From Aquatica leii (lineage: Eukaryota; Arthropoda; Insecta; Coleoptera; Lampyridae): DNA of 64,000 nucleotides. This document shows positions 33,627 through 45,871 of the stretch, piece after piece. Where the stretch lies: assembly GCA_035610365.1 (NCBI GenBank), contig CM069436.1, forward strand, positions 91,079,912 to 91,143,911. The letters run 5' to 3'. How positions within the stretch are numbered: position 1 is the stretch's first letter; each line of letters opens with the position of its first letter. The notes beneath the pieces are model-generated. The model did no database searches. It saw only the letters and a list, made by a program, of their open reading frames with translations, and was not told the origin of the DNA. The position numbers and the translations under genes are program-made.

Positions 33627-35690
33627 AATAGTTGACGACCGCAAGTAATGTGTGTGTTTCATGGTTATTAAAGAACTAAAGAACTGGATGTCAGTGATTA
33701 CAACTAGTACGTTCTTGAATATGCTTCAATAAGTGAAACAAATTGTGAAGTATTGATCCTGATTTCTCGGCAAAGCCTATTCCTCTTATAACTACATTAT
33801 ACTAAACTTGTTTTAACTGTAGATAGCTATAAACGATGGTAAATACGTTGAGTTAGTTTAACACCCGCGAATTTCAAAATATACTTTGAATTATTCGTCG
33901 GGATAAAACCACAACGTAAAAGGCCATTGGGGGTGAGCAATGTCAATAAAATATTGCAATATTAAATTTATACTATGAGATGGCTCTGCCATCAAACACT
34001 TTTAAACTTGTTTTGTACCTACACAAAAAAATACATATGCTGGAGAAAATCTATTATTATCTACGGCAAATAAGATTAAACTTACCTCACAGGTATTTTC
34101 AAGTCATGAAACAGGGTTCTATAGCTGTAATAAAGTTTATATGAACTCTGTTTTTGGGTTTCGTCAAATAAATATTCCTGAGTGATTAAAGCAGTTAAAC
34201 ATTAGATACCTATCACAAAACTACTAGTTTTGAAGCATATTGTACTGTAATATGGGTAATATTATAGCACTTCGAGACGCTAAATTTAAGCTGCCCGAAT
34301 GTGACCCTTTCTGAAAGTGAGGCAGTTTACTATACTAAATATTTTTAATTTTAACTAATCAATTACCAACGCTTTAAAAAAATAATTTTTTTAAAAATGT
34401 TTAACAAAAATAAGGTTATTTCTTAATTTGTTAATTACGCTTTGAGTAAAAAGTGCACATAAAAAAATAATAATTTGAAATAAATCGATTCTGTAAATTT
34501 AATACTACAAAAATTACGTTTTAATTTAACAAAAATATCTACAATTTTTAATCTGACATTATTTGTATATTCGTAAAAATAATTACAATTTTGAATGTTC
34601 AAATGAGATAAACCCACATTTGCTTGACGGTTTCAGTATATTCACATTTCTTATCACAATTTTGATAGCTGCATAAATCCTATTTTACATCAACTTCTCC
34701 AAATAGCACGTGTTGAATATCATGCTTTTGTAAGTAAATGATGACTTTATCAATGTTAAATTTATATACACTTTTTTACGGTATTAAGTTTGATAACTAT
34801 CATTAAAATGCATCTTTTCCTTGATCAATTGATAGAGCTCGTTTCTAAAAAAATATTTTTGTAAAATAATAGTGTTATTAAATATTAGATAAATTAAAAA
34901 AATTGTTATAAACGTTTTATTTTAATCATTATATAGAATGTGTCATGACGAGCTTTTATAAGAATTTTAAAAAAAAACGCTTACAATAAAAATATTTTGA
35001 AGTCGATTTAATTAATAACAATAATTAGAACTTAATAATTTTTTTATTTTAAATAAAACTACATTAATTTTTTACATATTTGAAATCTACATACAATTTT
35101 AGGTTAACGTTATGTATCATACAATGCAGTAAGTATCAAATTTTCCAAATAATTAAATAGGTTTGTTACCAACTTAACAAATACTAATAAAAACAATTGC
35201 CAGTAGTATTTTTAATTGAAAAGTTTACATTTTTATGAACTTAAAGTCTGAACACATTGTGCTAAGCAACTAAAATATTGCCAAAACTCATAACTTAAAA
35301 CACTTTTTTTAGGTTCTACGAGAAGTTTTAGTTAAAGTTTGTATACAGCAATATAAAACCATAAATATTATCTTATTTTATGTATTTAATATAATTGCAT
35401 ACTTTACCAAACTTCATAATTAAACGTTGTGCACTGGAACTTTTTTATAATGACCAAAATACCCAAAATCATTTTATTTCACATGTATTTTATACAGTAA
35501 TATACTACTTTTATCTATTTTTGAATGAAACCATTCAAATTCCAAACACTTGGTTCAAAATCACTAAGGTTACAAATATGCTAATCCAGCAAATACATTA
35601 CTAAAATAACCGTTTTATTGATCACTGATAAATATTAAATTGAGTATTAATGTAAAGTAGTTAATGATCGTTTCTTTTTAGGAGGAAACT
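33627..35690. other. Unassigned AT-rich DNA
   Basis: About 2 kb without recognisable genes. Short frames (34435-34617, 35395-35604) show no family motifs. Confidence 0.45.
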
Positions 35691-35717
35691 AGGAAACAAT
35701 CCGTTCAGTTTACTTTC

Positions 35718-35752
35718 GACGTTTCGTGTTGATTAACCAACACTTCATCAAG
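35718..35752 (-). ncRNA. Hammerhead-like motif, insertion in first core box
   Basis: Minus strand: CTTGATGA (consensus CTGATGA with one extra T), stem II GTGTTG/CAACAC, then GAAAC and GTC. Everything after the first box fits the minimal PLE hammerhead layout. It lies 0.5 kb beyond the 3' end of the left PLE1 copy, same strand, and may mark another, otherwise lost, PLE. Confidence 0.5.
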
Positions 35753-36319
35753 CCGCTCCTTTATTTAGTAAGAACATAAACAGTATAAATAAAAATTAAA
35801 TAACAAACATGAATAAATATGAGGCAGCAAAAAAAAAACTAACAGTGTTAATATTAAAAAGTCAAGGTATCTTAAGTTTTAAATTTTATATGATAAAACA
35901 AACAAGGGTTAAAAACCATATTAACAACTTACCACTGAGTCAGAAAGAAAACTTATTAAGTAAGTAATGTCAATTAATTCTAAAACAACATAAATTACGA
36001 CAAACACGACAAATTTGAATATACGATTTTTGGTAATCGAATTAGACTAGGTGAAAGGTGTATTTGATAAGGTAGTAAAACGACGTATTTGTTTGGTAAA
36101 GGTAAATAAAACTAGAACATGTCATTTTTTAAAAACTAACAGCACTAATTAATAAAATCCATTAATAACAATTTTTTTGTTTCAAAAACATTAGATTTAA
36201 GATTAAAATGAAGAATGCTGTTGGTGTTATGTTTACTTCTAATATTTTTTGGGGGAATAACAATTACAACAATAAGGATTGAGACATTTTTTTTTGTTTT
36301 TTTAGTTAATTTGTGTTGA

Positions 36320-36352
36320 CATTACGTTTCGCATTACTAGTGCTTTTTCAAA
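36320..36352 (-). ncRNA. Hammerhead-like motif of PLE1, left copy
   Basis: Minus strand: TTGAAAA, imperfect stem GCACTA/TAATGC, GAAAC then GTA. The second core box and cleavage triplet fit; the first box is two changes from CTGAAGA. The right copy (42354-42380) has the same first box, so this form predates the duplication. Confidence 0.4.
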
Positions 36353-37974
36353 AATCTGTAAATACAATATATTTTAATAATTAGGTAACATTTAATATTT
36401 TAGATTAAAAATCAATATTAAGAATACATTTCGTTATTTACTAATTATATTTGTTTTGATAAATACCAAATGGATTCCTAATGAAATCGTAAAATTACAA
36501 AAACAACTTAACAAATTTTCTATTTTAATAATTATTGAAAATTAACTTAAAGGAGGGAATTTTCACCTCTATCAATGATTTTAACATTTTGAAAAATGTT
36601 GTTAATTTAATTATATATAAAATTTATTTTATTAATAGGAAATACTATTATAGGTTTTGAAAAAAGTTACGGAACTAACATGCATGTGGAAATATAATGT
36701 TAAGAATGTGAATGGTGATAAGAATTTGTGAAAAGTATTTGAAAATAAAATTTGATTTTATAAGGAAGAAAGTAATAGTAAATTTTAAATGTTAATTAAT
36801 TTGTTTTTTAATTTAATAATTTAAATGTTTTATGTATTTATGATTTTGCAGTAAATGTTACTTAAATACTAAATTTGTCATTACGATAATTGATCGATTT
36901 ATTGTTTGTTTTTAATTTCAAACATTGCTAGAAAAAGTCTATTGTTTAAATTAGATTTATTATATAAAATTTTTCGGTTGTTGAAGTCAAAAAAGTGGTT
37001 TTTATTAAACAAATGTTCCACTAATGCTGTTTTGTTATTGGTTTGAGTTGTTTAGTAATTTTTTATATACTTTTTATGTTGTTGCATACGTTTTTTTAGT
37101 AACTGTTTAGTTTGTCCAATATACACATTTGGACAAGAAAAGCATGATATACTGTAAATTACATTAGAATGAAAAAGTAAAGGAGTAGGGTCTATTAATT
37201 TTGTAAAAAATGTTGTTTTTAAAGTATTAGTGTTTTTAAATGAAATTGTAAAATTGTAATTATTGAGAAGTTTTTTTAATTTTTCTAAAAATTTTTTGAC
37301 ATATGGTAAACTAATGTAAAATTTTTTGTTAAATAAATTTTTATTAAATTCATTTCCTAAACAATTAGGTTATAAATTAATTTTTGTTTCTATGGATTGT
37401 TCTTTGATGTAATTAATTTTTTTTAAACGTGATTTTATGTTTTTGTTTATAAAATTAATTGGGTAATTGTTATTAATTAGTATGTTTTTAATAATATTAA
37501 TATTACTAAGATAAAATTTTTTGAAGATAAATTTATTGCTCGGTCTACTAAATTATTTATTACTCATTTTTTATAAGAAATCGGTGTGCTAGAATTATAA
37601 TTTATGTATCTATCTGTTTTGATTAATTTTTTATACCAATTGGTGTCGATAGTTTCATTGGTATTATGGATTATTGTTAAATCTAGAAAATTTATTTTAT
37701 TGTTTTTTTCTATTTCATGAGTAAATTTTAATAATGGATGAATATTATTGAACATTTTTAGAACATTTAAAACTTCATTTTTATGTTATATGATTAAAAT
37801 ATCATCGACATATCTTTGATAAAATGTAATATTACGAGAGTTATTAAGTATTATATTTTCTTGATCACCGATTACTAAATCCGCTATAGTTGAAGAAATT
37901 GGTTGACCCATGGCTAAACCTTGAATTTGTTTGCAAATTGAATTTTTATAAGTAAAAATGGTTGATTATTATTT

Positions 37975-38925
37975 AAATTATAAGTCCACCAATAATAAAC
38001 ACTAATTTTCAAATATATTTTTACATATGTTTCAAGCTTATAAATATAAAGCTCACCTTCAGAAAACTACAAAAAATATATTAACAAGTCATAAATAGTT
38101 AAGATTACAAAAAATTTTAAACTTACATTTTTTGAAAAATGTCAAATTTGAGAATTTGTAACTAGATATTTAAAAAACAAAAAATGTAAGTTTTACCAAA
38201 TGTTAAATGTAAATTAAAGAAAGATGGTGCAATTTAGAAACAAATCTAAGAAAAATTAAGTTTAAAATCATAATTGAAATTGGTTTGATCGTTCAACAAA
38301 AAATTTTTATCTGATATGTTAATATAAATCAACTCTAACAATTCAAGAATTTGTTTGTTATTTAAGTTGTTAAAAGGATGAAATAATTTGTAAGAAAAAA
38401 GAGAATGACGATTATCTAAAGTATGTTGCGCAAATGTAGATTCACTGAATTTTGATTATTAATATATTTTGAAGAATTTTTTAAATATCTAAGATGTTCA
38501 TTAAGTCGAGTTTGGAAAGATCTTTGGGTCATACCAATATAAAATTTTTGACAAGAACAAACTAATTTGTAAACTCCACTTTTATTTAAATTATTATTAT
38601 TAAGAAGAAAATTACAAGAAAAAAGATTCCGAAGAGATATATCATTAGAAATTTTAAAATCGTTACCTTTACTTAATTTCTTAAAAAAATCTGGTATAAA
38701 AGGAACCGAAAAAAATTTGTTAGTAAAACTTGTTGAAATTGGTATTAATTTAGTGTAAGATTTAATATAATGTTTATATAAGTGTTTGTGATAAACATTA
38801 TAAATAATATCTAAAGGAAAATTATTAGTATAAGCTAAATAAAAAATAATATCTAATTCAATTTTATAATTTTTAATTGATAAAGGAATAGTGAAAAGTC
38901 TGTTAAAAAAATAATGTTAGTATAC
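37975..38925 (-). mobile_element. PLE2 fragment inserted in PLE1
   Basis: An almost continuous minus-strand frame from about 38900 to 38268 reads linker (DIIFYLAYTNNFPLDIIYNV), PVPFIPDFFKKL-like text, then the GIY-YIG domain: SGVYKLVCSCQKFYIGMTQR followed by SFQTRLNEHLRYL (catalytic Arg and His-region kept) at about 38500-38590, and the tail LNNKQILELLELIYI and NDQTNFNYDFKLNFS. One stop just after NNQNS. 3' untranslated part with a hammerhead-like hairpin runs to about 37980. RT is missing. The sister copy is at 3000-3545. Confidence 0.85.
38023..38062 (-). ncRNA. Hammerhead-like motif of PLE2, near-complete core
   Basis: Minus strand: CTGAAGG (38062-38056; consensus CTGAAGA), stem II GAGCTT/AAGCTT, GAAAC (38033-38029) and the self-complementary ACATATGT followed by A, which provides a stem III with no loop and a GTA cleavage site. 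Such tiny stem III forms are known from PLE-type hammerheads that work as dimers. One core base departs. Confidence 0.6.
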
Positions 38926-39606
38926 ATGCATACTATGTCAAAAGAACAAATAATATGTTGATTTGAAATCTTTAAGTTGCTAATGTTATCTTTAAATAAC
39001 CATAATTTTTTTATGTTGTATTTATTTTGAGTAGTTATATTTAAAATGATTTTTAAAAGAAATTTTGACAATTGGTATAAAGGACTGGTACACGTTCAAA
39101 CTATGGGACGTAGTGGGTTATTGTTTTTACGGAGTTTTGGTAGACCGTAAATTCTTGAGGGTAAACTATTATTGCAAATTAGCTTTTTGTAAGTGATTAT
39201 ATCTATTCATTTATTGTTGAGCCAATATTTTAAAATTGTGTTACATTTATTTTGCATTGAATCAGTAGGGTCTTTATCAATTTTTTTATAAATATTTGTG
39301 TCATTGAGAATGTTTGTCATTTTATTGTTATATTCTTTTTTATTGATAATTACAGTCTTTTCTGTTTTGTCAGCAGTGGTAATAATGATTTCAGGGTGTT
39401 GTTTTAGAAAAGTTTTTGTTTTATTTATTTGTAAAATGGATTATCCTCTTGCGAAATTTTATATTTTTGTACCTGTCCAGTGTGCAAACGATTCGTACGT
39501 CTTTAATTTTTATTTTCTAAACAACAAATTTGTAAAGGTGAGTGCTAACTTGGATTTTCTTCTGAATTGCTAGCGACACTGCGTCTTACCGAATTTTATT
39601 AATCGA

Positions 39607-42475
39607 ATGAAATTAAATCACATTAATTCTTTTCAATCAAAAAATTATCATGTTTTTCAATCAAGAAAAACAAAATGTTGTAAAAAAATACTATCATTAC
39701 TAATTAAAGATTTATTTATTCAAAAAAATTATTTATTTAAAAAAATTATTAATATTCACATTAAATTCTTAAAAACGCTACTAACCATTAAACAAGAAAA
39801 TGATTATGCAGTCAATCAAAACCTAATTATCAAAAATACCAAAACAATAATTGGATTGCCAATTTAACTAATGTTAATATACCAACAGAAGTTATTGAAG
39901 TCATAAAATGTGGACCAAAATTTAATCTACCCATTACAACACCAGACAAGTTTCCCACAGAACAAATAATAGCTAACATTAAAACAAACATAAAAAATTT
40001 AACACCAAATACACAAAATAAAATTCGTACAGACATTTGTAATACAATTTTGCAGCATAAAAAAAAATTAATTAAAAAAAATATTTACTTCAAATAATAC
40101 TAATGACAACTTTTCAACTTCAATTAATTCTCTATCCATTTCACAAATAAATAAAACAAAAACTTTTCTAAAACAACACCCTGAAATCATTATTACCACC
40201 GCTGACAAAACACAAAAGACTGTAATTATCAATAAAAAAGAATATAACAATAAAATGACAAACATGCTCAATGACACAAATATTTATAAAAAAATTGATA
40301 AAGACCCTACTGATTCAATGCAAAATAAATGTAACACAATTTTAAAATATTGGCTCAACAATAAATGGATAGATATAATCACTTACAAAAAGCTGATTTG
40401 TAATAATGGTTTACCCTCAAGAATTTACGGTCTACCAAAACTCCATAAAAACAATAACCCACTACGTCCCATAGTTTCAACGTGTACCTTTATACCAATT
40501 GTCAAAATTTCTTTCAAAAATCATTTTAAATATAACTACTCAAAATAAATACAACATAAAAAATGCATGGTTATTTAAAGATAACATTAGGAACTTAAAG
40601 ATTTCAAATCAACATATTATTTGTTCTGTTGACATAGTATCCATGTATACTAACATACCTAATAACGTAGTTATTAATTCTATCAATCACAACTGGACAA
40701 AAATAAAAAAACATACATTAATATCAAAAAATGAATTTATTATTGCTATAAACTTAATATTAAACTCAACCATTTTTACTTATAAAAATTCAATTTACAA
40801 ACAAATTCAAGGTTTAGCAATGGGTCAACCAAATTCTTCAACTATAGCGGATTTAGTAATCGGTGATCAAGAGAATATAATACTTAATAACTCTCGTAAT
40901 ATTACTTTTTATCAAAGATATGTCGATGATATTTTAATCATATTAGATAAAAATAAAGTTTTAAATGTTCTAAAAAGGTTCAATAATATTTATCTATTAT
41001 TAAAAATTACTCATAAAATAGAGAAAAACAATAAAATCAATTTTCTAGATTTAACAATAATCCATAATATTCATGGAACTATCGACACCAATTGGTATAA
41101 AAAAGATACCAAACAGATAGATACATAAATTTTAATTCTAGCACACCGATTTCTTATAAAAAATTAGTAATCAATAATTTAGTAGACCGAGCAATAAATT
41201 TATCTTCAAAAAATTTCATCTTAGTAATGTTTAAAATTATTAAAAACATACTAACTAATAACAATTACCCAATTAATTTTATAAACAAAAACATAAAATC
41301 ACGTTTAAAAAAAAATAATTACATCAAAGAACAATCCACAGAAACAACAATTAATTTACAACCTAATTGTTTAGAAAATGAATTTAATAATAAAAATTTT
41401 TACCTTATATGTCGAAAATTTTTCAGAAAAATTAAAAAAACTTCTCAATAACTACAATTTTACAATTTCATTTAAAAACACTAATACTTTAAAAACAACA
41501 TTTTTTACAAAATTAAAAGATCCTACCCCCTTACTTTTTCATTCTAATGTAATTTACAGTATATCATGCTTGTCTTGTCCGAATGTGTATATTGGACAAA
41601 CTAAACAGTTACTAAAAAAACCTATGCAACAACATAAAAACTCTGTAAAAAATTACTACACAACTCAAACCAATAACAAAACAGCATTAGTGGAACATTT
41701 GTTTAATAAAAACCACTTTTTTGACTTCAATAACCCAAAAATTTTATATAATGAATCTAATTTAAACAATAGATTTTTTCTAGTAATGTTTGAAATTAAA
41801 AAAAACAATAAATCCATCAATTACCGTAATGACAAATTCAGTATTTAAGTAACATTTACTGCAAAATCATAAAAACATTTAAATTATTAAATTAAAAAAC
41901 AAATTAATTAACATTTAAAATTTACTATTACTTTCTTCCTTATAAAATCAAAATTTATTTTTAAATACTTTTCACAAATTCTTATCACCATTCACATTCT
42001 TAACATTATATTTCCACATGCATGTTAGTTCCGTAACTTTTTTCAGCACCCATAACAGTATTTCTTATTAATAAAATAAATTTTATATATAATTAAATTA
42101 AAAACAAATTTTCAAAATGTTAAAATCACTGATGGAGGTGAAAATTCCTTCCTTTAAGTTAATTTTTGATAAATATTAAAATAGAAAATTCGGTAAGTTG
42201 TTTTTTGTAATTTGGGATTTCATTAGGAATCCATTTAGTATTTATCAAAATAAATATAATAAGTAAATAACAAAATGTATTCTTAATGTTTATTTTTAAT
42301 CTAAAATATTTAATGTTACCTAATTATTAAAATATATTGTATTTACAGATTTTTGAAAAAGCACTAGTAGTGCGAAACGTAATGTCAACACAAATTAATT
42401 AAAAAAAACAAAAAAATTTAAAAAAATCTCTTAATCCTTATTGTTGTAATTGTTATTTCTCCAAAAAATATTAGA
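39607..42475 (+). mobile_element. PLE1, right copy (RT plus GIY-YIG endonuclease)
   Basis: Most complete PLE of the window. N-terminal part at 39607-39867, then after a shift IEVIKCGPKFNLPITTPDKF (family VLSLGxxFxLP), TTADKTQKTVIINKKEYNNK, GLPSRIYGLPKLHKNNNPLR, ICSVDIVSMYTNIP (RT motif A), QIQGLAMGQPNSSTIADLVI, YQRYVDDILIILD (catalytic YVDD at about 40920), INFLDLTI, and the GIY-YIG domain VIYSISCLSCPNVYIGQTKQ (about 41550-41610). Stop at 41846-41848; 3' part with hammerhead-like hairpin to about 42475. Frameshifts near 39850, 40080, 40500, 41120 and 41440. The conserved GIY-YIG Arg is Pro (LKKPMQQH), although the left copy has Arg. Confidence 0.92.
42354..42380 (+). ncRNA. Hammerhead-like motif of PLE1, right copy
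   Basis: TTGAAAA, stem GCACTA/TAGTGC with a one-base loop, GAAAC then GTA. The catalytic GAAA box and GTA site are kept; the first box deviates by two bases and the stem II loop is too tight for a standard hammerhead, so activity is doubtful. Confidence 0.4.
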
Positions 42476-42552
42476 AATTAGATTTAAGTTAATTAAGTCA
42501 GTTAAGTTAGGTAATAGTACATCTTAGTTTAGGATTCTTATGTTCATTCTTT

Positions 42553-43440
42553 TTATAATATTATTATAAACATCACTAAGATTTTGAGTGTCAGTTCTGA
42601 AATTAACGTTGTTTTTATATAAATTGATAAAGACATTTCTGCAATGATTCTTTTATTATAATTGGGTTCAACATCCAAGATAATCGGATTGTCAAAATTA
42701 AAATTATGTTGTAACTGATCATGATACAAGCACAAAGCGGTTTTTTCGGTTTTAGTATTGTTATTCTTATTGCAATCGTACTTATGATTTATAATTTTGT
42801 TTTTTAGTTTTTGTTTGGTTTGACCAATATAGTATTTGTCACAATCGTTAGAATCATTTTTATAGATGAGACCCGATTTATTTAGATAATTAGTTTTATT
42901 TTTCAATTTCGTATAAAATTTGTTATACAACGTATTGTTATTATACAGTGCTATATTAATGAATTCAGTTTTAAGTACTTTAGTGATTTGATGACTAAGC
43001 CCCGGTACGTTATTTAATTTAGCAAGCCCCATTACTTCCGTGTTTGTACCCAAAATCCCTGTAGTACTAGGTTAGAGGATGAATTTTTTATGCACGAGCT
43101 TAAGGGTTTTCTTGTGAAAAAGTATTTGTTTTTTATAGTTCTAATGATGTTCATTTTTTGGTTGTGGTGATGCTTTGATAGAAAGTTAATGACTCTACTA
43201 GGTGCTATAGTCTTTAAATACCAATAAAACTGGATTTTATTGGAGTATTTTATAAGAATCTATATATATATATATATATCTAAAAATTCGATTATATTTT
43301 CAATTTCTATAGAAAATTGTAAGGACGGCTTGTAACTATTGAAGATAGAAAGGGTATGATCTATTTGGTCTTCAGGAATGCATGCAATTATATCATCAAC
43401 GTATGAAAGCATAAACGAAGAGTAAAATTCAAGTTGTTAG
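42553..43440 (-). mobile_element. PLE3 fragment (RT palm to GIY-YIG)
   Basis: From about 43435 downward: FMLSYVDDIIACIPEDQIDH (catalytic YVDD), LQFSIEIENIIEFLDIYI, WYLKTIAPSRVINFLSKHHH and NQKMNIIRTIKN (the PLE thumb pattern WYxKxxxSxRxLNFxSxHPxxxK), then an open frame 43053-42553 with LNNVPGLSHQITKVLKTEFI, SGLIYKNDSNDCDKYYIGQT (GIY-YIG) and NFDNPIILDVEPNYNKRIIA. The usual catalytic Arg is Lys (LKNKIINH). A (TA)n run sits in the thumb at 43260-43280. Start and palm motif A are missing. Distinct from PLE1 and PLE2 in sequence. Confidence 0.85.
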
Positions 43441-43449
43441 TGACGGATG

Positions 43450-44770
43450 TTAAGAAATCATGCTCGCAAAATAACATTTTTTCGACTATTGATACAAATA
43501 AATAGTTTGTGTGTTGTGTAATTAATTTACGTAATATACTTTAAGAATAAGTTTTAAATAACAAAAATGTTTAAGTAATATTTCAGTAAGTAGTTTTTGC
43601 AACGCTTTTCTGGTTTATTCTGAATAAGTTTTCGATTATTTGTTTTGAAACTAACCCAAAAACAAAGTAAGTATAAGTTCTTTCTAATTCCAATTTAAAT
43701 AATCATGATTGTTAATTAGTTGCAAACAAATGTGTTAACTTAATGCATTAACACGTTAACAACTCAATAGAGTCCTACTTCCTACCCTTTATTGTATATA
43801 TTATACAAACACACTTGCACTTACGGTTTCCTACTAGGAAGCAGCAACTTCGAATTTAGTGTTTGTATGTTCAAAATTAGTCGCGGTAATTCTAAATGTT
43901 ATTTCAAGATTGTTTATTTTCATTTTAATTTAATCTATGCGGCAGAGTAGTATCAGGCGTTGTAGAAGCAACGGCGTTGTCTTGGTTATGCGTGACAATA
44001 GAACTACTTAATAAGTGTAATAAAAATAACAAAAATGTAGCATCTAATAAAAAATATATCTGGATTTTACAGAACCGTGCAGCAAAGGTATTAAGTTACG
44101 CTTATTATTTCTCGAGAAAATTTTCTCTTATTCGTGTTCTTTGGGCGAATAAAATGCAAGTTTTCGTTCAACCCGTGTTTTCCTAAAACTAGTAAGGTAA
44201 TTAAGTCACAGTTATTTTAAAAACGTTTATTTAAATTTTTAATTATTGTTTTTTGTTAATACGTTTATGATTAGATTTTTTTGATATTATCAAAGTTATA
44301 GACGTTTTCTAATTATAAATACAGAACATATTTTAGGCAAAGGACTTTGAGATGAAGTTTCTTTAAGTAATTACTACGTAATGCATAGACAAGAATATCA
44401 TATACAAAGCAGAACTTTGTTAATCATTAGACAGTTTGAAGTTTACAAATTTATGTTACTAAATACCTAACAGAACTAAAAAAAAAGCTGTCACGGGTAA
44501 CATATTTAAAAAAAAAAGTTTTTTATTTAAAATTCAGGCGTCAATGTAAGAACTATAAAACTTATATTCACAATATCGAAAATATTGTTAGAAATAGTGA
44601 AATAAAACTACAATTTGTTGTTGTATTTGTGCAATTTTTAGATGTAAATTGCAATAAATAAAAAATAATGAATTACTAAGAAATAATCACTTTTTTTTAG
44701 ATAAAAAATTTTCACCATGAAACATAATAAAATAGATTTTGGGTAAATGGTGTATATATTTATTAAAAAA
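43450..44770. other. Unassigned AT-rich DNA
   Basis: No recognisable coding motif; frame 43977-44186 shows no family resemblance. Confidence 0.4.
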
Positions 44771-44773
44771 CTC

Positions 44774-44808
44774 ACAAGCTTTTGAACGTGGTCTACGTTC
44801 TTCTTCAG
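44774..44808 (-). ncRNA. Hammerhead-like motif, one core base lost
   Basis: Minus strand: CTGAAGA (44808-44802), perfect 6-bp stem II GAACGT/ACGTTC with loop AGACC, then AAAA in place of GAAA, then GCTT. The first box is exact. It lies on the PLE3 strand 1.3 kb upstream, which could be the 5' terminal repeat of that element. Confidence 0.55.
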
Positions 44809-45099
44809 GGGACAATTAATAAAATGACAATTATAAAACTAAGATAACTAGAAAAAACAAATGTTCGGAAAACTTGATAAATATTGTCAGTTCTTTTAGC
44901 TACAGCATTTGTTCGAAAGTCTAAAAAAAACACCATTAAAACTCTAGATGTAGCTTATAGTATGTTTGATGGATAAAATAAAGATCAGGAATTAACATGT
45001 AATCAGGTGTCAGATAACTCATAACTATTGTCTCTGTTGAAGTTGTTGGGTACTTTAATAATTTCAATTAGAGTCTAAAAGAACAGTGAAGCGCAATAT

Positions 45100-45870
45100 A
45101 TGATGAAGCTATGCGACATCACTAGCCTCTCCTATGCTCGACACCGTTACTTCTCTCCTAGTGGCAGACTTCGGGCAACGGCTAAGCCGGCAAACTATTA
45201 CGGGACTCCCGGAACTGGCATCTTGTCAGTACGGGAAATGGCACTCCCGAAGTAGATCCTAGCTGAGTCTTGATCTTGTTTCAACTTGTCTGAAGGTCAA
45301 ACTATTTTTCTTTAGACTTACCTACGGCCGCTCTTGGTCGAACTCTTCTTTCTTGTCTTTTAAGTTTCCAATGCTATTAGGTTGCCGAGGGCTAGGAAGC
45401 ATTCATTCTTCTACTGTTATTATAAATATACATGGATCGAAAAGCGCTGACGAAAACAAGCTTGGCAGGAGGCATAAAATGCACGGACACAAGAAATAAA
45501 CATGCAGCACAACAATAACGATAACGAAACTATTTCTACTGTACAGGGGAGGGTACCACAGTACCGGCAAAGGATGAAGTTGTAAAGCGGGCTTCTCCTG
45601 GGTCATATCCGGCGACCGCGGGGAAACAGCAGTTCAAGACCGGGCTGCTGTAACCCAAAATGCTACTGGTCAAGACAACAGTACGGAAGAAGACATATTA
45701 ATGCAAAAAATGGCTAGAAGGAACTATTAACAAAACGAACACCACCATCGCAAAAGAAAGAGACAGATACAGTAGAAAATGCTACAGGAAAAAACAAAGA
45801 GAGGGAAGAAGAACCAATGTGGAGTCTGAAAATATCCTCGCAAGACAAAAAAAACAAAAAAAAGAAGATG
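45100..45870 (+). promoter_or_regulatory. GC-richer 5' leader of the R1-like element
   Basis: This stretch is markedly less AT-rich than all neighbours (for example CTCCCGGAACTGGCATCTTG near 45210) and ends where the ORF1 frame begins at 45872. By position it is the 5' untranslated region with the internal promoter expected of non-LTR elements. The exact start is unknown. Confidence 0.5.
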
Positions 45871-45871
45871 T

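Larger units (their letters stand above)
36240..39445 (-). mobile_element. PLE1, left (inverted) copy, interrupted by PLE2
   Basis: Reverse-complement counterpart of 40130-42475. From 39445 downward: ADKT-type N-terminal RT block, GLPKLHK-equivalent at about 39140, MSKFLLKIILNITTQNKYNI, ICSFDIVCMYTN (RT motif A) at about 38940; then foreign PLE2 sequence; then, from about 37966, QIQGLAMGQP-equivalent, YQRYVDD-equivalent at about 37815, INFLDLTIIHNTNETIDTNW, and the GIY-YIG end at about 37100 (YIGQTKQ; here the conserved Arg is kept, LKKRMQQH). Ends at about 36240 in a 3' region with a hammerhead-like hairpin. About 110 bases of RT were lost at the PLE2 insertion. Many stops. Confidence 0.85.

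Noticed and set aside
43260..43280. TA microsatellite as a regulatory site
   Set aside because: It lies within the decayed PLE3 thumb coding region and is simply a short dinucleotide expansion.
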